Positions 21,791 through 33,193 of a stretch of DNA of 64,000 bases are shown piece after piece. Every line of letters starts with the position of its first letter. The first letter of the stretch is position 1. The translations under genes and the position numbers were made by a program. Location of the stretch: NCBI GenBank assembly GCA_031769625.1, contig JAUIMM010000885.1, positions 3,925,001 through 3,989,000 of the forward strand, written 5' to 3'. This stretch comes from Taudactylus pleione (Eukaryota; Chordata; Amphibia; Anura; Myobatrachidae). The notes under the pieces were generated by a model that searched no databases, was not told the DNA's origin, and saw nothing but the letters and a program-made list of their open reading frames with translations.

Positions 21791-22775
21791 TAGCAGGAGT
21801 CCACACCTGTATGCAGTCTATATAAAAATCTCACTCGTACCAATCTTTGGAATTTACATTTTCTGCCGGCCCTTTTAAGAGTCTTGTTTGAGTGTTTAAC
21901 TAGTTCAACTCTCAATTCTATATTCCTTAACACATGGACTTCAGCTTCATTCCTTATGAATCTGCCTTCTTCAGTTCATCAACTTCTCTCCTCAGGACTA
22001 AGAAGCTTCACTGTCGTGGCATGCCTCTGATACAGTAGCTTCCTCTGCCCAGTGGTTCTATTCTGGTAGCAACCAGGAACCAATGACCTTTATGAGGAGT
22101 AAGTGTAAATGTTGCCTATTAAAGCCGTCATTTGGTAAGTTAGTGCTTCATAAATAACTGCTTCCTCTCCTGGTTCTCATGTGGTTCAACACAGGGGCCA
22201 TTTAAGAGAGGAGGGGGCGCTCATGCTGTCTTTGTGTTGACCTGCCCCCCTCTCACCTGCTCATATGCGGAGTAGACTAAGGGGGTTGGGTACAGGATCC
22301 CAGCACACACAATACGGGCACCCAGTATCCCAATGCTGGAATACCAACTGGTTTGAAATACAGACACCTGTAGGTAAGTGCTCTAACCCTACCCCTAAAC
22401 CTAACTACGTCCCAACTATGGCACTGTGCCAGAGTCCACTGCACATGCGCAGATCCGCCTGAAGATGGCGCTGGCACTATTTTCTTTATGATTTCTCTAG
22501 TGCACATGTGAAAATCTTCGGGACAGAATAAGTGCATCGGTGTGCCCATTTTTGTGAAGCACTACAAAACATTAGATTTCCATGTTGCACCACAAGACCG
22601 CTGACATGAAGTATACTGCAGTATAACTAGAGACATTTGTTGTTTTCTCTGGGCTAATGCATCAAAGTTCTGATCAAAGCAAAAAAAAAAAAAATAGCAA
22701 ATTTGCACCTTGGCAAAACAATGTAGCACTGCGGGTACAAATTTCAAATGAGCAGGGAGATTTATAGGGCTGTAT
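21791..22775. other. Unassigned sequence
   Basis: An A run lies at about 22681. The segment near 22285-22420 (ATCCCAGCACAC, CTAACCCTACCCC) resembles the 47.2-kb element. Nothing coding recognised. Confidence 0.45.
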
Positions 22776-24087
22776 TCAATTAGTGGTGAAAACGGTCGTT
22801 TGCTCATTAGAGAAGCTATAAAACTGGCCTTCCTTTAAGCTAGTTGAGTATCTGGAGTATCACATTTGTGAGTTCGATTATACTCTCCAAATGGCCAGAA
22901 AAAGAGAACTTTCATGTGAAGCTCGACAGTCTATTTTTGTTCTTAGAAATGAAGGCTATTCCATGCGAGAATTTGCCAAGAAACTGAACATTTCCTACAA
23001 CGGTGTGTACTACTCCCTTCAGAGAACAGCACAAACAGACTCTAACCAGAGTAGAAAGAGAAGTGGGAGGCCCCGATGCACAACTGTGCAAGAAGACAAG
23101 TACATTAAAGTCTCTAGTTTGGGAAATAGATGCCTTACAAGTCCTCAACTGGCAGCTTCATTAAATGGTACCCGCAAAACGTCAGTGACAACATCTACAG
23201 TGAAGAGGCGACTCCGGAATGCTGGTCTTCTAGGCAGATTGGCACAGAAAAAGCCATATCTAAGACTGGCCAATAAAAGGAAAAGATTAATATTGGCAAA
23301 AGAACACAGACATTGAACAGAGGAATATTCGAAAAAAGTGTTATGGACAGATGAATCGAAGTTTGAGGTGTTTGTATTACACAGAAGAACATTTGTGAGA
23401 CATAGAACAAGTGAAAAGATGCTGGAAGAGTGCCTGACGCCATCTGTCAAGCATGGTGGAGGTAATGTGATGGTCTGGGGCTGCTTTGGTGGTAAAGTGG
23501 TAGATTTGTACAAGGTAAAAGAGATTTTGAATAAGGAAGGCTATCACTCCATTTTGCAACGCCATGCCATACCCTGTGAACAGCGCTTGATTGGAGCCAA
23601 TTTCCACCTCCAACAGGACAATGACCCAAAGCACACCTCCAAATTATGCAAGAACTATTTAGGGAAGGAGCAGGCAGCTGGTATTCTGTCTGTAATGGAG
23701 TGGCCAGCGAAGTCACCAGATCTCAACCCCATTGAACTGTTGTGGCCTGACCGTATGGTACGCAAGAAGTGCCCATCAAGCCAATCCAACTTGTGGGAGG
23801 TGCTTCAGGAAGCGTGGGGTGAAATTTCTTCAGATTACCTCAACAAATTACCAGCTAGAATGCCAAAGGTCTGCAATGCTGTAATTGCTGCAAAAGGAGC
23901 ATTATCTGACGAGAGCAAAGTTTGAAGGACAAAATTATTATTTAAAATAAAAATCATTATTTCTAACCTTGCCAATGTCTTGACTATATGTTCTATTCAT
24001 ATTGCAACTCATTTGATAAATAAAAGTCAGTTTTCATGTAAAACACGAAATTGTCTGGGTGACCCCAAACTTTTGAATGGTAGTGTA
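22776..24087 (+). mobile_element. Tc1-like transposon, 5'-truncated (DD38E, Intruder-type)
   Basis: The right inverted repeat GACCCCAAACTTTTGAATGG ends at 24085, followed by TA. The matching left repeat, which should begin CACTACC, is missing. Element sequence starts abruptly near 22776 after GGGCTGTATTCAATT, itself the start of another repeat. The copy can no longer move by normal end recognition. Confidence 0.85.
22891..23925 (+). pseudogene. Tc1-like transposase, full length with one nonsense codon
   Basis: The 344-codon frame is the usual Tc1 length and is broken only by TGA at 23314-23316 (codon 142), in KEHRH-stop-TEEYSKKV. The N-terminal paired-like helix-turn-helix region is intact (MARKRELSCEARQ; AKKLNISYNGVYY), followed by the GRPR hook (RKRSGRPR). 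The catalytic triad is present: D154 in LWTDESKFE, D243 in QQDNDPKHTS and E282 in PDLNPIELLW. I count 38 residues between D243 and E282. That spacing defines the DD38E Intruder family rather than DD34E Tc1. The enzyme would cut and paste the element at TA sites. This copy is dead through the stop and the lost left end. Confidence 0.88.
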
Positions 24088-24144
24088 ACCCACTGGAGGA
24101 AAAAAATCAGTAGTCTTTTCCATATGTAAACTAACCTCTCTCTA

Positions 24145-25043
24145 TGGGCTCTATTTTCTACAATCCACATATTGAATGCGGATTGTAGTGTGATATTACC
24201 GAGTGAATTCGCATTGCGAATTCAGGTAATATCACAGGGATTTACTATAAATACCTTGCAGGGACAGAGCTTGCGATAAAGCTCTGTCCCTGCGGATCCC
24301 ATCCGCACTCTAGTCGCGGTATTTTTGGAAAAAATACCGCAACTAAGAGGCCGCGCATTCGCCGACCCACCGTCGCTGCTACCTCCCACCGATGCTAAGC
24401 CCCGCCCCCCACGATCGCGGACCCCCGCGACCCACCCTTCCCTTCATTACACTTACCTGCATCCTCCTGGCCTCCGGTGATCTTCTCCGAGCTTCCCGAT
24501 CAGGTGATCTCCCATACTGCACTGGGACCCGATCACCTGGGAGACTAGCTGACCGGAGAGGAGCCATCACCGGAGGCCCGATCACCGGTCCCTGGATTCA
24601 GGTAAGTAAAAAAAAAATTTTTCTTTTTTTTTTTCTTTTTTTTACAGCAATCAGCTTGCGGACTGTTTAGACCACATAGCTTATTACTGGTACCAGCTCC
24701 CATCTCTGCTCTCCCCGTTAGAGCAGAGTGGGAGCCCGGTAACCGGGGGAGACCCTGGATAACGCCACCTCCAGGTGGCGTTATTATCACAGGGCTTCCC
24801 CCGGTATTTTCTTACAATTTATTTTTAGTAACTCTAGTCGGATCACATTTCCCATTACAATTATGGGAAATGCGATCTGCTTTACTAAAAATAAGTGATA
24901 CTAGGGGTTGGAGTAGAATTTTACTAATTCTACTCCTATTGCCCTGTAATAACTACAGGTGAAACTAAAATAATGTGAAAAGGGTGTGAAAACACCCTTT
25001 TTCACTTTATTTTAGTAAAAATAATGTTAATAAATAGAGCCCA
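24145..25043. mobile_element. Palindrome-chain MITE with TGGGCTCTATTT ends
   Basis: TGGGCTCTATTT and AAATAGAGCCCA are perfect inverted ends between TA dinucleotides (24143-24144 and 25044-25045). Consecutive hairpins fill it: 24160-24187, 24192-24233, 24258-24293, 24315-24345, a nested pair at about 24471-24590, TAACGCCACC arms near 24759, CATTTCCCAT arms near 24847, AGTAGAATT arms near 24911 and GTGAAAAGGGTG arms near 24975. No coding capacity. Confidence 0.78.
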
Positions 25044-25045
25044 TA

Positions 25046-26287
25046 GAACTGACATTACAAATAACTGGATGTCTGTTTGATATTATCAATGCTGAAGCTA
25101 AATGCAATACTGATACATTGTTATTTTTAACTGCATCTAGAAATGTATCTATATGTTTAAATGTATCATTTGCTACTTGAATGAGTAACATATACCAGTG
25201 TACAGTATATAATTAAGATATTGAGAAACTCTCTTCTATATGCCAAGATTTGTTTTTTTTTATAAATTAGCATTTTTAATAAATATTGTGCATTAATGTT
25301 GAATATCATTTGCGGCCCATGTTTACCAGCGCTTTCACATTCTTTTTTCTCGTTAACAAATGAGGCCCTCAATTCTACCATTTCCATGTAAGAAGAAAGC
25401 TGCACGATAATTGTGAGTACAAGCAGAAGGAGATTGTATTTTCCCAGCATGGAAATAAATAGAAATAAAATAAATACATTTACACCCATTACACTGTATA
25501 ACATAATTAAGCAGCTCCCATACAATCCTATGTGGGCTGCTTTTGTGGTCAAAAATGGGTGAGTAGAGCAGAAACCGCCATTATCCGCTTAATATTTGCA
25601 GGTACAGTACCTCCTGTGTTTTTGATGGATATCGTGCAAATACTACTTGATCAATAGCACCTGTTATCTTCACAAACCTGTGTATTATCTGCTCTCAGGA
25701 AAAAAATATTTTGTACCAAAGTACAAATTAACTTTATGACTTCTGGCAATTTTTTGAGTGTTATTTCTGAGAAGCAAAAAGGCAAAAACAGAACATTCTG
25801 TTGGCTTAACCTGATTAAATATAAAAAAGCAGCAACATTCGTTTTGGTCTGTGACAATGGACTGAAGACGTACCCATAGGAGTTACTGTACTGGAAACTC
25901 ACCGATGCTGCATGAGAGGTCGCCCAGGTCGTGGTATCTCTCCAGGAGGTGTGTAGAGCAGCGAGCTTTCCAGCCGAGTTCATTGTTCTGCCGGGGAAAC
26001 GTCACCCCATGCTGTGACTCTAGTCTTATGATTTCTTTCAGTCGCGAGGAAAGTGTTTTACAATTCAGTTATAGATTAGAATGACATGGAATGAACTTGT
26101 TGTACACTCAGAGATTATTGACAAAATTGTGACATCCAATACTGTAGCTTCACAAACAGAGACATTCGCTTTTACAGGTGAACGGTCACATTGATTGGAT
26201 TGTATCAGACTGGTATTAAGGCATGTGTACTGCCTCATGTTTATAACATCCATCTCTAGCTCTACATTCCCTATCACATGTACACAC
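25046..26287. other. Unassigned sequence
   Basis: AT-rich, with short frames lacking motifs. Nothing recognised. Confidence 0.5.
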
Positions 26288-26425
26288 CTAGGGTGATTTT
26301 TTTGGTCAGCAGTTAATTGACCTACCACTATGTTTTTGGAGTGCGGGAGAAAGTCCAGTCAAACACGGGGAGAACATCCAAATGTCACATGGATAGAGCC
26401 TTGGTCTGTAATTGAACTCATGACC
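26288..26425 (-). mobile_element. SINE fragment, same family as 8168
   Basis: On the minus strand it reads through the SINE centre (ACTCCAAAAACATAGTGGTAG) and back to a GGTCATGAGTTCAATTAC B-box region. The tRNA-like 5' end is cut at about 26425, where a hAT-like CAGAGGAGTAACGTGG end begins. Confidence 0.65.
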
Positions 26426-27017
26426 AGAGGAGTAACGTGGAACCATGGCACCCGGAGAAAGTGCATGTCGTAGCACCCCCCTCCCTGTACTAAACTGTGC
26501 CAGTGGGGTATGGCCAGCCGGTGGAGGAATACTGAAGTGAAGAGAAAAACAGCAAACAGTGGCAGTATCACGCTGGGCATTGAGGTCCCATTGGGGGAAT
26601 GGAAAGCTTCGGTGATGCACTATCTGACATTAAGGGGTAGCTCCTTTGGCACTGCTTTATTTCTGTATAGCACCTAGGATCTGACTTTTATCTCCTTTGA
26701 ATCATTGTTATTAGTCAATAGAGTGAGATATCACAGGGTACACAGCTTATTACTGCAATTATTGGCCCAAAGCAGCTGTCACTGGAGGGGGGACACCTAT
26801 GGGAAGCTCCATCCTCAGCTATGCTCCTACTTCTCATATATGCATTGCACCTATATTAATGTGAGTGCTACTAATCATGTTCTGTCTACCGCCATTATTT
26901 CAGGTCTCCTAATACAGTATTTGTTAAAAGACCTTTCAAATAACACTTTATGGTCATGCCTAGGAACACCTCATTATTTTAAATAGCAAAACAGTGACTT
27001 TTTTAAAACTCATACTT
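26426..27017. other. Unassigned sequence with a hAT-like left end
   Basis: CAGAGGAGTAACGTGG at 26424 resembles a hAT MITE end, but I found no partner. The rest is unrecognised. Confidence 0.35.
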
Positions 27018-27236
27018 TGTCACAATTGGTGTCTGCGAGTTACCTGTCTCAGGTGGTGATCGGGTTTCAACGGAGGCCGGCATGACTGGAACCACAGATA
27101 TTGTAGATAGCTCTATTTACAAGACTTGTGTAGCAGTGAAAACTGCCTTTGATGATAAATGACAGGAACTGGAGGGACCGGACTGGGACCGACAGGAAGA
27201 CTTGTTGAATTGAACTGATGAACTAAGGCCCTGATT

Positions 27237-27751
27237 CAGAGCCGGACGCTCTGACCAGAGCGCTCGCTCTGAATCAGGGCCCACCTCAATAATTATGTAG
27301 CGTCCTCTTGGACGCTCGTATAGCTGTGGGTCACCACCCACAGCCTATACGAGCGTGCAGGATGATGGTCGCGATGGTCTTGACCATCGCGACCATCGCC
27401 ACTGCGAGCCGAAGCCTGCAGTTGAGTTTCTCAACCGCAAGGCCCAGAGTGATTTTGGCTCTATCAGAGCCAAAATCACTCCCACTGACATCACTAGTGA
27501 TGTCAGTGGGGCCGGCTTCTGACGGTAGGCGTTCCCTTTGGAACGCCCCAGTCTGGGAGGCACGCTCCCGGCACGCCCACCAAAGGGGGCGTGCTGTCAA
27601 GCAACATTGACAGCACGCCCCCTTTGATCAGACACAACGAGCGAAGGAAAGTCCTTCGCTCGTCGCTCCCTCCGTCGTGCGCATGCGCAGTGCACACCAT
27701 CGACCCACTTGCGAGCGGACAGCCACTCGCGAGTGGGTCTGAATCAGGCCC
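27237..27751 (-). mobile_element. Serial-hairpin MITE, copy B (inverted orientation)
   Basis: GGCCCTGATTCAGAGCC to TCTGAATCAGGCCC is flanked by TAA on both sides (27234-27236 and 27752-27754). The same hairpin series as copy A appears in reverse order, including 27311-27357 and 27364-27397. It also keeps a perfect hairpin GTGATTTTGGCTCT..AGAGCCAAAATCAC that copy A has largely lost. Confidence 0.82.
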
Positions 27752-28164
27752 TAAGAACTTGCCTCTGGACTGGAACAACGTGGACTGAACTGATGAGCTT
27801 GGAACTTGACTCTGGACTGGAACAACATGGATAGAACTGATGAGCTTGGAACTTGACTCTGGACTGGGATAATGTGACAATGGCTGAAGGGAAGTCAGGT
27901 AATGCTGAGACGAGGGCTAAACAGGGTAATCTGGAATTTCTATGACAAAGGCTGGAACTCAGGTGCAGGCTGGATTGGATAATTGGGAATAACAGGTTTC
28001 AGGAAGGAATGGGTAGGTTTGGGAATTTTAGGTTCAGGGAGGGAGCAGGTAGGTAAAAGGGGCAGGAGTTGATCCACAGCAGGAAGCAAGGCAGGGTGAC
28101 ACGATGCAGGTTTACAGAGTGCCAGGGACCAACCAGGAGTAGGACTAGCAGCAGAGCACAGGCC

Positions 28165-28390
28165 AGGTATTGCTGTAACAGGACGTCTGGATGCCAGGTA
28201 TTACTGTAGCAGGTTTTCGGGATGCACCAGGGGTTGCTGTCAGCAGGCTTACTGGATTGCCAGGTTTAGCAGTAGCAGGTTTTCTGGATGCACCGGGGGT
28301 TGCTGCCAGCAGGTTTACTGAAATGCCAGGTATAGTTGTAACAGGTTTTCTAGATTGCACCAGGGGTTGCTGTAGCAGGTTTCAGGGATA
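28165..28390 (+). repeat. Tandem repeat of about 70 bp, three units
   Basis: CAGGTTTTCNGGATGCACC followed by GGGGTTGCTG recurs three times inside the solo LTR. Confidence 0.8.
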
Positions 28391-28792
28391 CACTTGAATG
28401 TAGAAACAGCATGAACCATACACCATGGGAAGACGAGATGTTCAGGCCCAGAATGCTATCAGGGGAGGATATATATACCATGGGTCTGGCAGCAATTGGT
28501 GGATACGGACAGGTGGTCTGGTAGTAGCATTCTGAGTGGTGGAAGGCACAACATGCAGAGGGAGTATTCATCTCTGCAGCTCTGAGAATCAGAACCACAC
28601 CTGTGATTCCAATCAGGGCTAGCAGTGCACACAGACAGGAGAGACCAGGTGCAATAATCATTGTGACAGGAATGCATAGAGAAGTCAGAGCAGATCCCCC
28701 AGGAGAACTACAAACACAGATCCATGGGACAGCTGACAGGGGTAAGTCTCAAGGCAAAAAAGGTGACAACTAGACAGGGTCGTGACATACTT

Positions 28793-29040
28793 GCCATTAA
28801 GAAAAGGAGAGGAGAGGGGTGGTGACAGAAGCCAATAAGAAAATGAGAGGGGAGGGGCAAAGAGTTGATCAGAGAAGGGTGGTGACAGAAGCCAATAAGA
28901 AAGGAGAGGGGAGGGGCAAAGATCCGATCACTGGGTAGAGAGGGGAGGGAATTAAAGAGGTGAGAAGTGACAGGAAAGGGGAGGTGACAGAAGATGATCA
29001 CAGAGGAGGAAGGGACCGGAGGGAAGACAATCTGGCCAAC
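28793..29040 (+). repeat. GA-rich imperfect tandem repeat
   Basis: Two units of about 60 bp share GTGGTGACAGAAGCCAATAA and are followed by degenerate GAGAGGGGAGGG sequence. Confidence 0.65.
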
Positions 29041-30602
29041 TTGAGGGAGCATGATATGTAGAAACGGATTTCTGATCCATAACTTAGTTTATAGAGCAAA
29101 CAAACCGAGATAAAACTAACAGGCGGCCGTCATACTGTGCAGCGCCCCATGAATTCCGGAACCCTGGATGGCACCCTCTGTCCTTTTTGGCGCCCGGAGC
29201 TCATGCTCCACTAGAACCACCCTCACTACACCCCTGCTCATGACCACAGGGCTGTGAGGCAGTAATGCCAACTACCAGTAACAGATTGGGGGGAGGGGTA
29301 GCACCAGGAAAAGTGCCTGGTAGAAATATTGTTTCCCTGACTCCGTAGCTCGCTGCCACACACCACAACCTATGTGCTCTGCTCAGCCTAGGGTTGCCAC
29401 CTTTGTTCTGGCTACATATGGGATAGGGGGCAGTGTGACTATGTCTGGTAGGCATCGCCACTCCCCCTCCCAAAAATGCAATGCGTTGTGCGCTGCAAAG
29501 TGGGGCACTGCACACTGCAAGAGGGGGACATCTGTGCCCCCCCAGCAACTGATGTTTTATATAAGTAAATTTAGCATTGCTGGCCAGTGGCTACTATTGG
29601 TCGATAGCCTGGTTGTCGCCCTTGATACTGTAGATAGGGAGAAGCACTATCGCAGGGTAAAACTCCGGTGCCTTTCTCTACATGATAAACTGAGACCAAT
29701 GTGTTCAGGTAATCTGATTGGCTTTGGTGGTGAACATTTCCATAATCTGATTTTATGTCTGAGGACCTGCGCGATCATGACTGAATACAATGAGCAGTTC
29801 TGGCCCAATCACAGGCATTATCAGGATTCACCACTGTTAACAGTAATTCAAAGCGAGCCAAGTAACAGATTAACGTCCTCCTCATCTCTATCTGATCAGC
29901 TGCACTGACTTTTCTGTCCGACGATCAGCGTGGCCGCTGCCATAATGTCTTCCTTGCCGGCGATAATTTAGGTCAGCTACTTAGCTGCATCACAGAAACA
30001 TCTTGTCAGGAAATTAGGAAGTAATGCAGAGAGAGAAGGTTAGCGTGCACAGAAACATGTATTATTACAGGCAGATAAAATATTGATGGCCAGTCATAAA
30101 ATAAGTATATTTAGGTTAGGATTAAAGTATAATTTCTGCTCCTCCTGAGCAGCCATTTAATAATTAAAAGCAACGGCTCTGTTTATCAAAAGCATAATGC
30201 CTATTTGTCTAAGCCCATCTGCTGGTGAATGGCCGCACAGGGTGGCACGCCCCTAATGTGCCGTCTTAGCTGGTTGCAACTGTGTACACATACGCAGCAC
30301 CAGATGCAGGTCAGGTAAACATCGACACCTTGAGCGAGTCTATGGTTGTGCAGCATCGCTGACCCTGAGACGCTGGAGCCATGTTCTCTGCGTACAGGAT
30401 AGCAGACACTGCCGGAAGCATACCCAAAAAATTACAGGAACACTCCTACTTGTTCATAGTTTCATTCCCCGTTACCTCCCAAAAAACATTCACTTCCTTT
30501 GAGTCTTAATTGCAACCATAATCTCAATTAAATTGCAGCTGGGAGGCACGAGTGGACCACCCATAATCGCTCAACTGAGTGAACATCAAAATAACAGACA
30601 AA
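29041..30602. other. Unassigned sequence
   Basis: A hAT-like end reading CAGGGGTGTAGTG lies on the minus strand near 29237; its partner is not seen. Otherwise nothing recognised. Confidence 0.4.
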
Positions 30603-31132
30603 GGGCCTGATTCAGACCCAGTCGCAAGCGCTGAGCGCTCGCAACCGGGTCGATGGTGGCCCAGAGCGCATGCGCATGACAGACCCGGCTCCGTCGTGCG
30701 CATGTGCGAGACCCGGCTAGCGACGGGCAATCCATCACTCCAGGTCTCACACCAAAGGGGACGAGCTGTCGATGTTTGGTGGGCGGGCCGGGGGGGGGTG
30801 GCTGCCAAATTGGAGGCGTTCCCGAGGGAACTCTTGCCGGTTGGGGGCGGCCCCACTGACATCACGAGTCAGTGGAGAGCTTCCGGCTGTGTTAGAGCCG
30901 AAAGCTCTCTGGGGCTTGCGATGAACGTGACCCACCACAAGGATCTCGTCGCAAGCCTGATGGTCGCGATGGTCTTGACCATCGCGACCATCATCATCAT
31001 GGCCGCTCGCTATAGCTGTGGGTGGTCACCCACAGCTATGCCAGCGGCTAGGAGGCCGCTCCTAGAAAAAACAGCGCCCACCCTGATTCAGAGCGTGCGC
31101 TCTTTCAGAGCGTCCGGCTCTGAATCTAGGCC
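30603..31132 (+). mobile_element. Serial-hairpin MITE, copy C
   Basis: GGGCCTGATTCAGACCC to CTGAATCTAGGCC is flanked by AAA on both sides (30600-30602 and 31133-31135). The perfect GATGGTCGCGATGGTC hairpin at about 30959-30992 is retained. Several outer hairpins show A-C or G-T type mismatches. Confidence 0.82.
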
Positions 31133-31216
31133 AAAGCTAGATCAGGCTCATAGCCTAGATCCTGTGAGCCATAGCATTTGGGGAGTAATAGAGGTTTTTG
31201 TCCTTTCTCTCTAGGC

Positions 31217-31406
31217 CAGAGGTTCCCAAATGCTGCCCTCAAGGCTCCCCAACAGTTCATGTTTTAGAGATACTCATGGTTGAGCACAGGTGGTTAAATC
31301 AAATTGACTGAGGTGCTAGTTACTGTAAGTCACCTGTAGCCAAGCATGGATATTCTTAAAACCTGGACTGTTAGGGTGCCTTGAGGGCCACGTTTGGGAA
31401 CCTCTG
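31217..31406. mobile_element. hAT MITE with exact 8-bp target duplication
   Basis: The ends CAGAGGTTCCCAAA and TTTGGGAACCTCTG are perfect inverted copies. CTCTAGGC flanks both sides (31209-31216 and 31407-31414). Same family as 21369-21553. Confidence 0.9.
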
Positions 31407-31420
31407 CTCTAGGCTATAAG

Positions 31421-31590
31421 GGGTAGATTTACTAAGATGGGAGTTCTATTAAGAAGTGATGTTGCCCATAGCAACCAATCAGATTTCAGGTATTATCTTC
31501 TAGAAGGTGCTAGAAAAATGAGTAGAATCTGATTGGTTACTATGAGCAACATCACTTCTTTAATAGAACTCCCATCTTAGTAAATATACC
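31421..31590. mobile_element. CCAAT-bearing foldback MITE, near perfect
   Basis: The arms GGGTAGATTTACTAAGATGG and CCATCTTAGTAAATATACC pair. AGCAACCAATCAGAT faces ATCTGATTGGTTACTATG. The arms are about 65 bp with few mismatches, with a loop of about 40 bases. Confidence 0.75.
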
Positions 31591-31592
31591 TC

Positions 31593-32557
31593 TAAGAATA
31601 GTTGGGAACTTGTTTTATCTCTAAACAACTGCCTAATTATTTCTCACATGAAGTCTGAGACTAAAATGAAGTCATTGAGAGACTCCTGTGTATGTTTCTG
31701 TGGGTGTGTAGTATTGTATTCAGACATCTTTCAAATTGATAATATTTTCACCATTGAAAATTATAATTAACTAGGCGGCTTGTTTTGTGGTAATTACATT
31801 TTACAGGGGGATAGATATAGGTAGCCGGGACAGTAGGGTTTTAGGCATGAGTCCTTTCATAGGGGTCAGAAATCAGCATATAGGGTACTGTATGATTTAG
31901 AGATGTCTGCAAATCCGATGGTTTAAGTACATCGTCATTTGTTGTAAATCTATGCAAGCGCAGACCCCATTCTGAGCATGTGCAGGACGGGCCCTGTGCG
32001 ATCGCTCACAGTCCACCCATAGCAGCAGCGTTACTGATAGACACAAGGGTTGTTCAGCGAAATCGCGGTTCGCCGCCACCTGTGTTGGAGGCATGCCGAG
32101 CTCAGGCCCTATGTTGTCGGATGCAGACTTCCTGGACCCGACTGTCCAGTTCCGACAGCCAGGCCGAGTAAATTTCAGCTCACGTGGCCCGATCAAAGCA
32201 GCTTCCATCCCGACTGATGGCCGCAATGGTGATCTGAGCCAGCAGCTACGGATGCTGCACTCGAATCGCAGATGCATGTAGGAGGCCGACTATTTCCTAC
32301 AGACACCTCATGCTGCATTTGCATTTTAGTTGGACGGTATAGCACAGTTGCTTCCTTGTGGCTGTGCAATGCCAACTATCTCTGAATCAAGCCCATAGTG
32401 TTCTCCTCACTCAGTCCTGAGGGGGCATCTTATGTCCTTGGCTGACTATGTCCTCCCGTTCCCTGACAGGGTGGTTTATTTTCACTCCTTTCTCTTCTTC
32501 TGGCCATGGTCCTCAATGCTCTGCCCCACTTTCACCTTCAAGGGATGGGTGCACAGT
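31593..32557. other. Mostly unassigned; possible MITE at about 31880-32393
   Basis: A right end CTCTGAATCAAGCCC at 32379-32393 matches the GGGCCTGATTCAG family. The left end is only guessed near 31888 (TATGATTTAGAGATG). Confidence 0.35.
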
Positions 32558-33148
32558 GGGCCTCATTCAGACCCGCTCGCAAGCGCGGAGCGCTCGCAAG
32601 CGGGTCGATGTGGAAGCTCTCGCTCCGGGGCTCACTACAAAAGGGGCGGCTGTCGATGGTGATCGACAGATCGCACCGTTTTGTAGGTGGGGTGGAGGGG
32701 TTACAGGAGAGTTACAGCAGAAGCCATTTGTGGGTGGTGACAGGAGCTGGCCACTAGAAACAGGGGAGTGGAGGTGCAAACGCAGGCGTGCATGAGCGTC
32801 TTAACACCGTTTCAGAAGCGTGCATAATTAACCAGCAGTGTCATAGTACACTTGGTTGTATTTCACACTGCAGTGCTCGCAGTGATTGCGGTAGGGTATA
32901 GACATCCACAAGTGCTGGGTTCGCTTCCGACTGTCCTCGATGTACCGATGGTTACATATACTTCCTGGAGATGACATGCGCAAGTGGGCGTCTTTAGACT
33001 GGCTGGTGGGTGTCTGCCTATACAAAGTGATTGCACGCTAAGACATAGTGGGCGTGCTAATGCCTTGCCGTGCGATCGCCTGCCTTGCCGAATTTGCATA
33101 CGCATCAAGTGAGCGAACGCATCGAGCAAGCGGGTCTGAATGAGGTCC
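32558..33148 (+). mobile_element. Serial-hairpin family, diverged copy
   Basis: GGGCCTCATTCAGACCCGC starts it, with the first hairpin of the family intact (32570-32608, CGCTCGCAAGCG arms). The right end is TCTGAATGAGGTCC. The interior differs from copies A-E and has no matching 3-bp flank. Confidence 0.55.
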
Positions 33149-33193
33149 TGAGTTCCTATCTCTAAACCTTGCAGTGCAGTTCCTGGTCACATG

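Larger units (their letters stand above)
27018..28787. mobile_element. Solo LTR with exact 5-bp target duplication
   Basis: It starts TGTCACAATTGG, ends GGGTCGTGACA, and is flanked on both sides by TACTT (27013-27017 and 28788-28792). The TG..CA ends and 5-bp duplication are LTR-type. There is no internal coding region, so this is a recombined solo LTR of an unidentified element. It has been enlarged by a nested MITE (27237-27751) and internal tandem repeats. Confidence 0.85.

Noticed and set aside
29372..29908. 178-codon open frame as a host exon
   Set aside because: No recognisable domain, splice context or codon bias; consistent with chance in this composition.
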